64,000 nt of DNA from Promethearchaeota archaeon (GTDB lineage Archaea > Asgardarchaeota > Thorarchaeia > Thorarchaeales > Thorarchaeaceae), in the NCBI GenBank assembly GCA_014728035.1, contig WJMJ01000022.1, forward strand, positions 83,608 to 147,607, written 5' to 3'. Positions 25,119-33,381 of this stretch are shown here, one piece after another. Each line of letters opens with the position of its first letter. Position 1 is the first letter of the stretch. The position numbers were made by a program, and so were the translations under genes. The notes beneath the pieces were generated by a model, which was not told the origin of the DNA, did no database searches, and saw only the letters and a program-made list of their open reading frames with translations.

Positions 25119-26485
25119 GCTTCCTCCTCAATTGTTCTTCCTCCCATTGGCTGGTATTGACCATAACCTGGCTTAACCAATATCTTTCCGTCTTCATAGA
25201 CTGGTAATCCTCTCACTAGAGTCATCAAAGGTACACCCTTCATCTTCAAACCTTCATAGATTGTCCAATCGCATTTTGAGAGCATCATATCGGAAGTAAT
25301 CTTTTCTTCCTTTGTCTGGTCTACTATTACTATATCTGCATCGGATCCTACCTGTAACACTCCTTTTTTGGGATATAATCCAAATATCTTCGCAGGATTT
25401 TTTGATGCTACTTGTACCAACTTCTGGATAGAGATTCGGGCTTTATTGACACCCTCGGAGAGTAGAACACGTAGAATCATCTGAATTCCATCCACTCCTG
25501 ACCATGCTTGTCGAATATCATCCTTTCCTAGTTCTTTCTTTTCGATTGGACTGGGTGCATGATCACTTACTGTTATGTCTATCATTCCTCTAAGAAGCGC
25601 AGACCAAAGCTCTGCACGATCCTGTTTTGATCTTAGCGGCGGATTCATTTTGCTCCTTGGTCCGATTCTGTTCATCTCATCCCGGTGGAACACTAGATGA
25701 TGTGGACAGACCTCTGTGGTTACCATCACACCACTAAGTTTTCCTTTCTCTATTTCTCGTACCCCCTCTCGGGTGGATATGTGGGCTATGTGTAGATGTC
25801 CTCCAGTTTGTTCAGCGATACCTATAACCTGTCGAACTGCTAGTTGTTCTGCCAGATTGGGGCGTGAGAGCGAATGACTAACAGGTGCATCCCATTCATT
25901 CTTCATGTCTTTGCTGAATTCATCAAGCACTCCTTGGTCTTCACAATGAACCGTGATATGTCCTCCGTTGACTGAAACTTCACTAAGTAATCGTGTTAGT
26001 ACCCCGGTGTTTGTATAGAATGGTTCGCAAGTGAATGCTTTGAAAGCAGCTGCACCTCTTGCAATCATCTCTGGTATCACTGGATAATTGAACTCGTTCA
26101 TCATACCTACATTGAATGAGAAATCAGTTATTGAGAGTCTAGACCCATCATCTATCTTTTCTTGTAAGAGTGTAGGTGTGTCCATTTGACTGACTAAAGG
26201 CATATCGATGATGGTTGTTACTCCACCTGCTGCGGCTGCAAATGATCCTGGTGTAAACTCTTCGTGGTCAAGCATTCCTCTATCATGGATATGTGCATGT
26301 CCATCTATAAGACCCGGCAATACCAGCTTCTGTTTGGCGTCAATGACTCTATCACCTTGAGGCAGATGATTATCTGTTGCAATAATACAAATGGTTCCAT
26401 TTTTTATTCCGATACCTCCCTGGACAATTCCTGATTCGAGAACCAATTTTCCATTTGTAATGACTGTGTCAACTGGTTTATTCAA
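25115..26485 (-). CDS. Hydantoinase/dihydroorotase-like amidohydrolase
   Basis: This cyclic amidohydrolase opens amide rings such as hydantoins, dihydropyrimidines or allantoin. Metal ligands are visible in GLIDGHAHIHD, the probable carboxylated lysine in AAAFKAFTCE, then HCEDQGV, HIAHIST and the distal DHAPSP. The start TTG 26485 has GGAGGAGG seven bases upstream; the frame also allows a TTG at 26503. Its place between a MoaD-like gene and an AOR pair is unusual and suggests ring opening feeding an oxidation. A true dihydroorotase in pyrimidine synthesis is possible but less likely here. Confidence 0.82.
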   Translation of the reverse strand: MNKPVDTVITNGKLVLESGIVQGGIGIKNGTICIIATDNHLPQGDRVIDAKQKLVLPGLIDGHAHIHDRGMLDHEEFTPGSFAAAAGGVTTIIDMPLVSQMDTPTLLQEKIDDGSRLSITDFSFNVGMMNEFNYPVIPEMIARGAAAFKAFTCEPFYTNTGVLTRLLSEVSVNGGHITVHCEDQGVLDEFSKDMKNEWDAPVSHSLSRPNLAEQLAVRQVIGIAEQTGGHLHIAHISTREGVREIEKGKLSGVMVTTEVCPHHLVFHRDEMNRIGPRSKMNPPLRSKQDRAELWSALLRGMIDITVSDHAPSPIEKKELGKDDIRQAWSGVDGIQMILRVLLSEGVNKARISIQKLVQVASKNPAKIFGLYPKKGVLQVGSDADIVIVDQTKEEKITSDMMLSKCDWTIYEGLKMKGVPLMTLVRGLPVYEDGKILVKPGYGQYQPMGGRTIEEEA

Positions 26486-26780
26486 ACTTGTTTCCTCCTC
26501 CAATTGGTGGAAATAGTGCTACAGCATCTCCATCGGAAAGTTTTGTATCATAGCCATCTAGAAGTTCGATTCGTTTTCCGTTTATCATGCAGGAGAAAAA
26601 GCGTTTCAATCTCTCTCCTTCTTCATTAAAAACGGTCTCGACAAATTCTCTTCCAAATCTGTCTTTGAGTTTATCCAAAAGTTCTTTGATTGTTTCTGCT
26701 TGCAATTCAATCTTACTCACACCAGTAACACTACGAATTGTTGCAAAGAACTTGACAGTGACCTTGGCCAAATTGAACAC
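26478..26780 (-). CDS. MoaD/ThiS-family small sulfur carrier
   Basis: This 100-residue beta-grasp protein resembles MoaD, which carries the thiocarboxylate sulfur for molybdopterin or tungstopterin. It ends ALFPPIGGG followed by NKFE, four residues past the double glycine that normally ends the protein, so it would need trimming before activation. The gene overlaps the next gene's start region, and the bases encoding GGG double as that gene's ribosome site. Its presence at the head of an AOR operon fits tungsten cofactor supply. The last four residues may be a cost of the overlap. Confidence 0.82.
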   Translation of the reverse strand: MFNLAKVTVKFFATIRSVTGVSKIELQAETIKELLDKLKDRFGREFVETVFNEEGERLKRFFSCMINGKRIELLDGYDTKLSDGDAVALFPPIGGGNKFE

Positions 26781-26875
26781 CTACTAGACAAATACGGAAG
26801 GCCGATTTAATAGTTAGGAAATGATTCCTCCATAGAAATATAGGGGACAAATCTCTAATTTCTACATCAAACATC

Positions 26876-27781
26876 ATGGAGTTAATACCAGTGGAGATTG
26901 TTGTTGTAGGTCATCTAAGCCGTGATCTTATTATCACACCTGAAGCTGAACGTGAAAGCTTGGGTGGAGCTCCTGCATATGCAATGATAGCACCATCTAT
27001 TGGTGCACTAGGAGCTGGGATCGTGACTCGTATCGGTACAGATTTCGAGCAATCATATCTGGATGATCTCCACGATGGGGGACTCGACCTTACTGGCCTA
27101 CGTACTAGCCAAGGTTCTTCTACACGATTTGTGAATATCTACGATGAGAAAGGAAATAGAACCCAAAGGGTCTCATCTCTAGCTCCACCAATTCATGGAT
27201 ATGATTATTTACCGCGTCATCTGGGTGCATCCATTTTCCATTTTGCACCTCTTACTTCCGAGGAGATTCATATATCCTGTATTGAAACAGCTAAGAGTTC
27301 TGGTGCTTTGGTATCGCTTGATGTTCAGGGATATCTCAGAGAGGTTCAAAATGAGGAGGTCTTGCTAACACCCTGGGACTATCCTGATGAAGTTCTTAGA
27401 TTTGTGGATATTGTAAAAGCTGAAGAAACCGAACTGGAATATCTTTCAGATGCAAAGACCGAGGTTTCAGCAATCTCCCGGATAGTTAGTTTAGGCCCTA
27501 GGATTGTAATCATTACTCGTAGCCAGAAAGGATCGACAATTTATACCAGAAATAACCATGTTGACATCCCCTTAGTTTTAGCTAACAAATTTGTTGACAG
27601 CACCGGATGTGGGGACGTATACTCGATCAGTTTTCTTCTGGAATATATGAGAACCGGGGATGTAGGAAAAGCCGGACTATTTGGAGCGACGTGTGCATCC
27701 TTTAATCTCGAAACACAGGGCCCGTACAATCTCCCTACTAGAGACCAGGTAGAGGAACGGATGAAACCCTATCATGCCTGA
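26876..27781 (+). CDS. PfkB/ribokinase-family sugar or nucleoside kinase
   Basis: The 301 residues have the family's N-terminal signature VVVGHLSRDLIITP and substrate motif GGAPAYAMIA. The C-terminal motif DSTGCGDVYSISFL includes the catalytic aspartate that deprotonates the accepting hydroxyl. The usual GAGD is GCGD. Substrates in the family include ribose, fructose phosphates and nucleosides; none can be chosen from sequence. It is divergent from the moaD operon and 58 bases upstream of an M24 peptidase on the same strand. The leader is short, with a TATA-like AAATATA near 26836. Confidence 0.85.
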   Translation: MELIPVEIVVVGHLSRDLIITPEAERESLGGAPAYAMIAPSIGALGAGIVTRIGTDFEQSYLDDLHDGGLDLTGLRTSQGSSTRFVNIYDEKGNRTQRVSSLAPPIHGYDYLPRHLGASIFHFAPLTSEEIHISCIETAKSSGALVSLDVQGYLREVQNEEVLLTPWDYPDEVLRFVDIVKAEETELEYLSDAKTEVSAISRIVSLGPRIVIITRSQKGSTIYTRNNHVDIPLVLANKFVDSTGCGDVYSISFLLEYMRTGDVGKAGLFGATCASFNLETQGPYNLPTRDQVEERMKPYHA

Positions 27782-27839
27782 ATGCGAAGTATTTTTCATA
27801 TGTATTTACTCACTGTAGACTCGTCATTAGGTGACTTGG

Positions 27840-29024
27840 ATGCTAGAGGATTTCGACCAATTCATGGAAGATGCTGGTATTGATGCATTTGTATGTGAAG
27901 GAAACGCTTTCGAGGTTTCTGATATTGTTTGGCTAACTGGCTTTCGTTCAACGGATTCTGTAACTTACTTCAAAAACATTCACGATAAGGGAATTGTTGC
28001 AACCGGGTTCAAAACATATGATAGAGTACAGAAAGAGAGCTTCATCAAAGAGTTCCACGATCTTACTCCCATCTATAAAGATTTGATACGAGAAAAGAAA
28101 CGAGCCTATGAAAACCCAGATGTCATCTATGAAGATATTCTCAAGACTCATTTTACGGGCAGTATTATTGGTGTGCCCGACCATCTTCCTGCTAGAGTAC
28201 TTGTCGCAATCCAACAATTGGGTTATGATGTCAAAGTAGTTCCAAAGCTCTTGAAAAAAGCACGAGCAACTAAATCTCCATCGGAGATTGATATAATCAA
28301 AAAAGCTGGAAAATCTACAACATCTGCTATAGGCCGTATTGTTGAAATGATCAAAGATTCGACTATTGGCACCAATAACTCACTAGTAGTAGATGGGGAG
28401 CCACTCACTGTTGGAAGAGTAAAACTTGCTCTTGAACACTACTTATTGGACCAAGGTGCTGAGTCTGCTGAAGATGCAATTGTCGCAGTAGGAGCTAAAG
28501 CTTTTGATTGGCATTATCTTGGAAAACCAGAGGATGTACTCAAAGCACATGTTCCAATAATCATCGATGTGTTTCCACGATTAAAGTATGAGCGATATGT
28601 GGCAGATGTAACAAGGACTATTGTTAAAGGGTCTGTGAGTGAACCTGTTCAGAAAATGTTTGATGCAGTATATGATGCATTAGTATCCTCAATTGACAGC
28701 CTCTCGGATGGAGCGAAAATTGATGATGTTAACATGGCTTGTTTTGAAACTCTCAAACGTCATGGATATGATTCTAGTAGGTTGAACATTGATGCGGTTG
28801 ATGGTATGACTCATGGATTGGGCCATGGTATTGGACTGGATGTCCATGAAGAACCCAGTATGTATCGGTATGAAGACTATTTTACTAAGGGTAATGTAAT
28901 GGCTATAGAGCCTGGTGTGTATTTGAAGGGGGTTGGTGGAGTTCGCATCGAAAATGACTATGCTGTGTCTAGTAGTGGTGCTGAGAGATTAACTGTTGAT
29001 TTGGAAGATATCATTCATGTCTAA
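27840..29024 (+). CDS. M24-family metallopeptidase (Xaa-Pro aminopeptidase-like)
   Basis: The protein has 394 residues from ATG 27840 (AGGTGA upstream; a GTG at 27831 is an alternative). An N-terminal creatinase-like domain precedes a pita-bread catalytic domain. All five metal ligands are in place: two aspartates in IIIDVFPRLKYERYVADVT, the histidine in HGLGHGIGLDVHE, and glutamates in AIEPGVY and GGVRIENDY. It would cut an N-terminal residue before proline or act on a related amide. It converges on the PreA-like gene with one base between the genes. Confidence 0.87.
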   Translation: MLEDFDQFMEDAGIDAFVCEGNAFEVSDIVWLTGFRSTDSVTYFKNIHDKGIVATGFKTYDRVQKESFIKEFHDLTPIYKDLIREKKRAYENPDVIYEDILKTHFTGSIIGVPDHLPARVLVAIQQLGYDVKVVPKLLKKARATKSPSEIDIIKKAGKSTTSAIGRIVEMIKDSTIGTNNSLVVDGEPLTVGRVKLALEHYLLDQGAESAEDAIVAVGAKAFDWHYLGKPEDVLKAHVPIIIDVFPRLKYERYVADVTRTIVKGSVSEPVQKMFDAVYDALVSSIDSLSDGAKIDDVNMACFETLKRHGYDSSRLNIDAVDGMTHGLGHGIGLDVHEEPSMYRYEDYFTKGNVMAIEPGVYLKGVGGVRIENDYAVSSSGAERLTVDLEDIIHV

Positions 29025-29025
29025 A

Positions 29026-30111
29026 TCACTGGTAACTCAAAGCGAAATATGGACAGACAGAAATACACATCCCACAAGCTTCACAGGCCTCAGAATCTAT
29101 GTGTAATATTTTCTGCTCTCTATCTGCTGTTATTGCTCCGTATACACACGACTTTACACATAATCCACAAACGGTACATTTTTCGTGGTCAATCATTGGT
29201 GGCGGTTGTAACTTGGTGAGCTTCTTCAATGCGACGCCTCGAATTTCGTCAATTGAATCGTAATCATGAACATTAAGCCAGACTTCTGTTTCATTGGCGA
29301 TTCTACCATAGATTGTATGTCCCTCTAGTATGGCCGCAGTACATACCTGTACAGCTGAAGCACCTGCCATCACAAACTCGATGACATCTTCTCCAGAAGA
29401 TACACCTCCAACTCCTATAACTGGGATATCTACTGCTTTTGAAATGTCAGCTACACATCTTAGTGCGATAGGCTTGAGTGCTGATCCACTAAGCCATCCT
29501 TGACCCATGTCTCCTCCAAGCATTGGCTGACCTGTTTCAATATCAATTCTCAAACAAGGCCCATATGTATTGATTGCAACAATTCCATCAACATACTTCT
29601 CTAGCGATTTTGCTACTTCTGTAACATCTACTTTAGGACTCAACTTTGCGAATATTGGTGTGTTGACCGATTCCCGCAACGCCTTGGCTATCTCTACGTG
29701 TCCTCCTACATAGTGAGTACTAAACTCAATAGCTTCAACTCCGGCTTTCTCCATCTTTGGAGCTAACTTAGAGACTTCTTCTGGTGTGTATCCAACACTT
29801 GCAATCAGCGGTAGGCCAGAGCTCTTCGCAATTGCATACTCTTTCTCAATCCATTGTTCAGGTGGTAATTCGCTCCAGAGTTCCGTGTTTAACATCCCTC
29901 TTCTTGATGGAACTCTTCCTCTTCCTATCGCTGCCATATTTGGCCTTGGCACTTCAGCACCCTTGACACTAATCGTCTTTGCAACCAGTCCTCCAACTCC
30001 TCCTGTTGCAGCAGTAAGAAGTGTCATACCATCTCGTGATGTTGGTCCGGCAGCAGTCAGAACCGGATTGCGAAATTGCAAACCTGCTATTTCAACGCGG
30101 ATATTTGCCAT
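29026..30111 (-). CDS. PreA-like dihydropyrimidine/dihydroorotate dehydrogenase with C-terminal ferredoxin domain
   Basis: The first 290 residues are a flavin (FMN) TIM barrel of the dihydroorotate dehydrogenase superfamily (NPVLTAAGPTSRDG, AKLSPKVDV, VIGVGGVSSGEDVIEFVMAGAS). Two [4Fe-4S] motifs follow (CTVCGLCVKSC and CEACGMCISVCPY). The same layout is found in PreA, the pyrimidine-reducing subunit of dihydropyrimidine dehydrogenase. No PreT partner is in the window, so ferredoxin may serve directly. With the hydantoinase-like gene nearby it could take part in pyrimidine breakdown. The start is ATG 30111. Confidence 0.85.
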   Translation of the reverse strand: MANIRVEIAGLQFRNPVLTAAGPTSRDGMTLLTAATGGVGGLVAKTISVKGAEVPRPNMAAIGRGRVPSRRGMLNTELWSELPPEQWIEKEYAIAKSSGLPLIASVGYTPEEVSKLAPKMEKAGVEAIEFSTHYVGGHVEIAKALRESVNTPIFAKLSPKVDVTEVAKSLEKYVDGIVAINTYGPCLRIDIETGQPMLGGDMGQGWLSGSALKPIALRCVADISKAVDIPVIGVGGVSSGEDVIEFVMAGASAVQVCTAAILEGHTIYGRIANETEVWLNVHDYDSIDEIRGVALKKLTKLQPPPMIDHEKCTVCGLCVKSCVYGAITADREQKILHIDSEACEACGMCISVCPYFALSYQ

Positions 30112-30220
30112 AGTTATTGTATGGAGTTCGACAACATAAGAATTAGGTATCGTTGCTTTTGATTAAAGGATGAAAATATTTATTTGCTAATAGCTTAAGA
30201 AATGGGTAAAGGGGAGAATT

Positions 30221-30574
30221 ATGTCAATTTCTCAAAAACCACATCTGACCATCGGTGATGTTGTAACCAGATTAAGGAATGATATACTAACACCAACTTC
30301 GGTTCGGAAATACATCAGAATTATTGAACGTGAATGGTTCATTTGTGAAGAGCGGAGAGGTGCATATAATCCCATTACTTTGGAATTACGAAACCTTCGT
30401 CAATTCTTGGAACGCAAAATTATTCCACTTATGGAGATGGATGAACAAAGTATGAAAGAAGGTACTCCAGAACAATTACTGGAAACCTATATCTTGCGTA
30501 GTTTGTCCGCACAAACTTTGGCACGAGTATTGATTCAAGCTAGTCCTAGAGATATTCGTGGTATGTTAGAATAG
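30221..30574 (+). CDS. Small protein of unknown function, possibly HTH
   Basis: The 117 residues are almost all helical. The N-terminal section (LTIGDVVTRLRND, TSVRKYIRIIEREWF) resembles a winged-helix or MerR-like DNA-binding segment, but I would not insist on it. GGGGAGAATT precedes ATG 30221. The gene is divergent from the PreA-like gene and converges on AOR 2 with one base between them. A local regulator is a guess from position and size. Confidence 0.5.
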   Translation: MSISQKPHLTIGDVVTRLRNDILTPTSVRKYIRIIEREWFICEERRGAYNPITLELRNLRQFLERKIIPLMEMDEQSMKEGTPEQLLETYILRSLSAQTLARVLIQASPRDIRGMLE

Positions 30575-30575
30575 T

Positions 30576-32513
30576 CTAGTTTGCTAACATACCTCTCTTT
30601 TCCAAATCCTTTACAACAAAGTCAAGATCAAGGCTTTCAAGGACCGATTTCTTTGGAAATCCAGTTTCTTTATCGCAGCCTCTGAACTCATAATATTCGT
30701 CTAGCATATAATCCAGATCAGGGAGTCCTCCTTTTGATGGCCCGGTTGGCATTGGTTCTTTGAGAAGTCTTCTTGGGAGAGTTTCTTCTTTTCTGGTAAT
30801 TCCCAGTCTGTGATTATATGCACGTCTGAGATGGCTAATTCTATCCGCAGCACGACGCACATATTTCACATCACCCCATTCTTCCATACCTGTAAGGGAT
30901 GGTAGAACATTAGCAAAAGTATCAAAGTAAAATATTGGTGGCCACATTGTGCCGTACTTGCAGATAACTGCAGAATCTGTAATGGCGTAGAGGTTTTCAA
31001 TATCGTATACAACCAGTCCTTTGTGAACCGGTGACATGATCTCTTGAATCTCATCAGCTTTTTCTTTTCCGAATCGACGAATAGAAATCTCTGGAAATCC
31101 TAACTCCTCCAGACTTGATAGACTTCTAAGGTGGTCTGCGCCCCGTACATTCACTGCATAGGTGAGACCAATAGATTGGTGAGCTCGTGGATCCTGTCCA
31201 GATGCTTCCAATCCTTTAGAATGAATTGCATATTTCCATGCATCTCCTCCAATAATCTCCGCAGCCTTTCGTGTGCCTTTAGATAGCAATTCTCCAATCC
31301 CTTTCTCTCTTCTTGCTATCTTTTCAATCAGAGCATTCATTGAATCAACATTGCCCCATGATAGATCAAGACCGTCAGTGTCCTTTTCAGTAAGAATACC
31401 TCTCTCCCAAAGTTCCATGGCAAAACTGATGGTCTTTCCACAGGAGATGGTATCCATTCCAAGCAGGTCACATCTATGACCTTGGTAAAATACCGCTTCA
31501 ACATCACCATTCAAGCAGTTTGATCCGAATGCCATTAGAGTTTCATATTCTGGTCCACCAGCTGGCCCCCCAGCAAATTTTCCTTCATTTACTCGGTATA
31601 CATATTTGCAACCGATTCCACATCCATGGCATGCTTCCTGTGCAACACGATATTTTTCAGCTATAAGCTCGGGGCCGATTGATTCAGCATCTTCAAAGAA
31701 TCCAGTCCAATGATTTTTAGTTGGAAGGCGTCCTATCTCATTAATCATTGCAACAAGGTCTGTAGTTCCATAATCTCTTAGACTCTTCAGGAAGTCTTTC
31801 CATAGTGGGTCATTTAGCCGTTCCATCTCTTGTTCATTAGCAGTGAGATATGCATCCATATCATGCGCTTCCAGACCAAGAGAACCTCTTGCAGCAAGTG
31901 CTTTCACATTTTTGGAGCCTAGTACTGTTCCGAGACCTGTTCTCCCAGCAGCTCGATAGTAATCAACAATTATTGCTCCGTAGAGGACTCCATTCTCTCC
32001 TGCAGGACCAATAGCTGCAGTTTCAATTGCAGGGTCTCTATGCTCTTCTCTGATCATGTCAGTTGTTTCAGCAGTTTCTCTTCCCCACAATTTAGAAGCA
32101 TCACGTAATTCTGCTTTCCCATCATTTAACCATAGGTAGACTGGTTTCGGTGACCTGCCATTGAAAATGACAAAATCAAACCCTGCATATTTTATCTCTG
32201 GCCCCAGAAAACCACCAACATGGCTCTCAGCCCATATACCCGTAAGAGGGCTCATTCCAGAGAACATCATTCTACCAGAAGGTGAGAACATCACACCTGT
32301 TAGAGGCCCAGTTCCTACTATCAAAATATTGTCCGGTGAAAGTGGGTCGGTGTCAGGTCCAGTTCTATCCCAGAGTATTTTTGAGGCAATACCTGTTCCT
32401 CCAAGATAGAGTCTTGCCCATTCTTTTTCCATCTCTTTCTTGTGAATTTTTCCTTTTGTCAAATCAACATCCAAATAGTAACCTGCATAGCCCTTGTATG
32501 GAAAGCTTCCCAT
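30576..32513 (-). CDS. Tungsten aldehyde:ferredoxin oxidoreductase family protein (AOR 2)
   Basis: This 645-residue AOR-family enzyme has the canonical cluster motif C295-x2-C298-x3-C302 (EACHGCGIGCK) and the fourth ligand at C518. Tungstopterin-binding features include SHVGGFLGPEIKYAGFD, AAGRTGLGTVLGSKNVKA and VRGADHLRSL. It should oxidise an aldehyde in the cytoplasm and reduce its adjacent ferredoxin. The start ATG 32513 overlaps the ferredoxin stop (TAATG) with GGAGGT eight bases upstream. Its cluster is standard where AOR 1 is altered, so the two are not redundant copies. Confidence 0.9.
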   Translation of the reverse strand: MGSFPYKGYAGYYLDVDLTKGKIHKKEMEKEWARLYLGGTGIASKILWDRTGPDTDPLSPDNILIVGTGPLTGVMFSPSGRMMFSGMSPLTGIWAESHVGGFLGPEIKYAGFDFVIFNGRSPKPVYLWLNDGKAELRDASKLWGRETAETTDMIREEHRDPAIETAAIGPAGENGVLYGAIIVDYYRAAGRTGLGTVLGSKNVKALAARGSLGLEAHDMDAYLTANEQEMERLNDPLWKDFLKSLRDYGTTDLVAMINEIGRLPTKNHWTGFFEDAESIGPELIAEKYRVAQEACHGCGIGCKYVYRVNEGKFAGGPAGGPEYETLMAFGSNCLNGDVEAVFYQGHRCDLLGMDTISCGKTISFAMELWERGILTEKDTDGLDLSWGNVDSMNALIEKIARREKGIGELLSKGTRKAAEIIGGDAWKYAIHSKGLEASGQDPRAHQSIGLTYAVNVRGADHLRSLSSLEELGFPEISIRRFGKEKADEIQEIMSPVHKGLVVYDIENLYAITDSAVICKYGTMWPPIFYFDTFANVLPSLTGMEEWGDVKYVRRAADRISHLRRAYNHRLGITRKEETLPRRLLKEPMPTGPSKGGLPDLDYMLDEYYEFRGCDKETGFPKKSVLESLDLDFVVKDLEKRGMLAN

Positions 32514-32995
32514 TACTCTGATACCTCCTGTGTCCGTATGCTTGTTGACAGCTGTTCCATTCCCTTGGCCCTTTCGCTTCTTCCTTTCTCTTCTGAAACC
32601 AATGAGATCACTCCGTACTCACATGCAGTTATACAGGCAGGATCCCCGTCGCAGAGATCGCATTTGATTGCCTTTCTGGCAACTGGATCTATCACTATTC
32701 CTCCATAGATACAAGCTGAAACACAATTTCCACATCCGATGCATTCCTCATGATTTACTGTCAAAACACCCGATGAATTCAAAATAATCGCATTCGTAGG
32801 ACAAGCTTCAGCACAGAGTGGCTCATCACACTGCAGACAGACCATCGGAATAATCAGTCCTTTGTGTTCTTTTTTGAGAATCTGTATTCTTGACCTTGCT
32901 GGGTTGAATGATGTGGCATTCCGGGTAGAGCAAGCTAATTCACAATTTCTGCAGCCCGTACAGCGTTGGGCATCAATTACTAGGAGGTTTTTCAA
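32513..32995 (-). CDS. Four-cluster ferredoxin partner of AOR 2
   Basis: The 160-residue protein has four complete cysteine groups: CTGCRNCELAC, CLQCDEPLCAEAC, CIGCGNCVSAC and CDLCDGDPACITAC, 16 ligands in all. This is the HycB/DMSO-reductase beta-subunit type. It is probably the redox partner of AOR 2, with which it is translationally coupled. I choose TTG 32995 because GGAG lies nine bases upstream; another TTG at 33013 would add six residues without a ribosome site. Confidence 0.85.
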   Translation of the reverse strand: MKNLLVIDAQRCTGCRNCELACSTRNATSFNPARSRIQILKKEHKGLIIPMVCLQCDEPLCAEACPTNAIILNSSGVLTVNHEECIGCGNCVSACIYGGIVIDPVARKAIKCDLCDGDPACITACEYGVISLVSEEKGRSERAKGMEQLSTSIRTQEVSE

Positions 32996-33013
32996 AGGGG
33001 GTAACTCCGTCAA

Positions 33014-33381
33014 CAGGTTTTCAGTATTCCTTTTTCTTCCACTTTAATTTGTTGTTATGCTTCTAATAACCATGTCAACATGATTTATTGATTCCTTCGC
33101 CTGTATGTTTCCAAAGGAAAACTATTAGAGTCACGCATTCACTTTTATAACTAGGCAAAATATGTCGGTTTGACAATCTTATCTGCAACGGTTGCAACAG
33201 CTGTCAAAAACTTGACATTGTTGGACATGACCTGATAGGAGTCTATATGTATTAATACTGAGTGAAGGTCTGGTCGAATGACATAGCATCGCTGACCACG
33301 ACTAAATCAACTCCAGTACCGCTCCTGGAGGGACAACACTTAGATGTCCAAGTTTGTTCAACTAAAAATGAACGGTAAATA
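33014..33381. promoter_or_regulatory. Divergent promoter region with two short inverted repeats
   Basis: This gap separates the ferredoxin/AOR 2 operon from the histidine kinase and contains no gene I can support. Two symmetric elements stand out. TGCAAC-G-GTTGCA at 33184-33196 is a perfect six-base inverted repeat. CTCCAG and CTGGAG at 33311-33330 flank an eight-base loop nearer the kinase start. The first could be an operator serving either gene; the second could be a leader hairpin. Confidence 0.35.

Noticed and set aside
30221..30574. Calling the 117-residue protein a MerR regulator
   Set aside because: Only a weak resemblance in the first 50 residues, so it was left as unknown.
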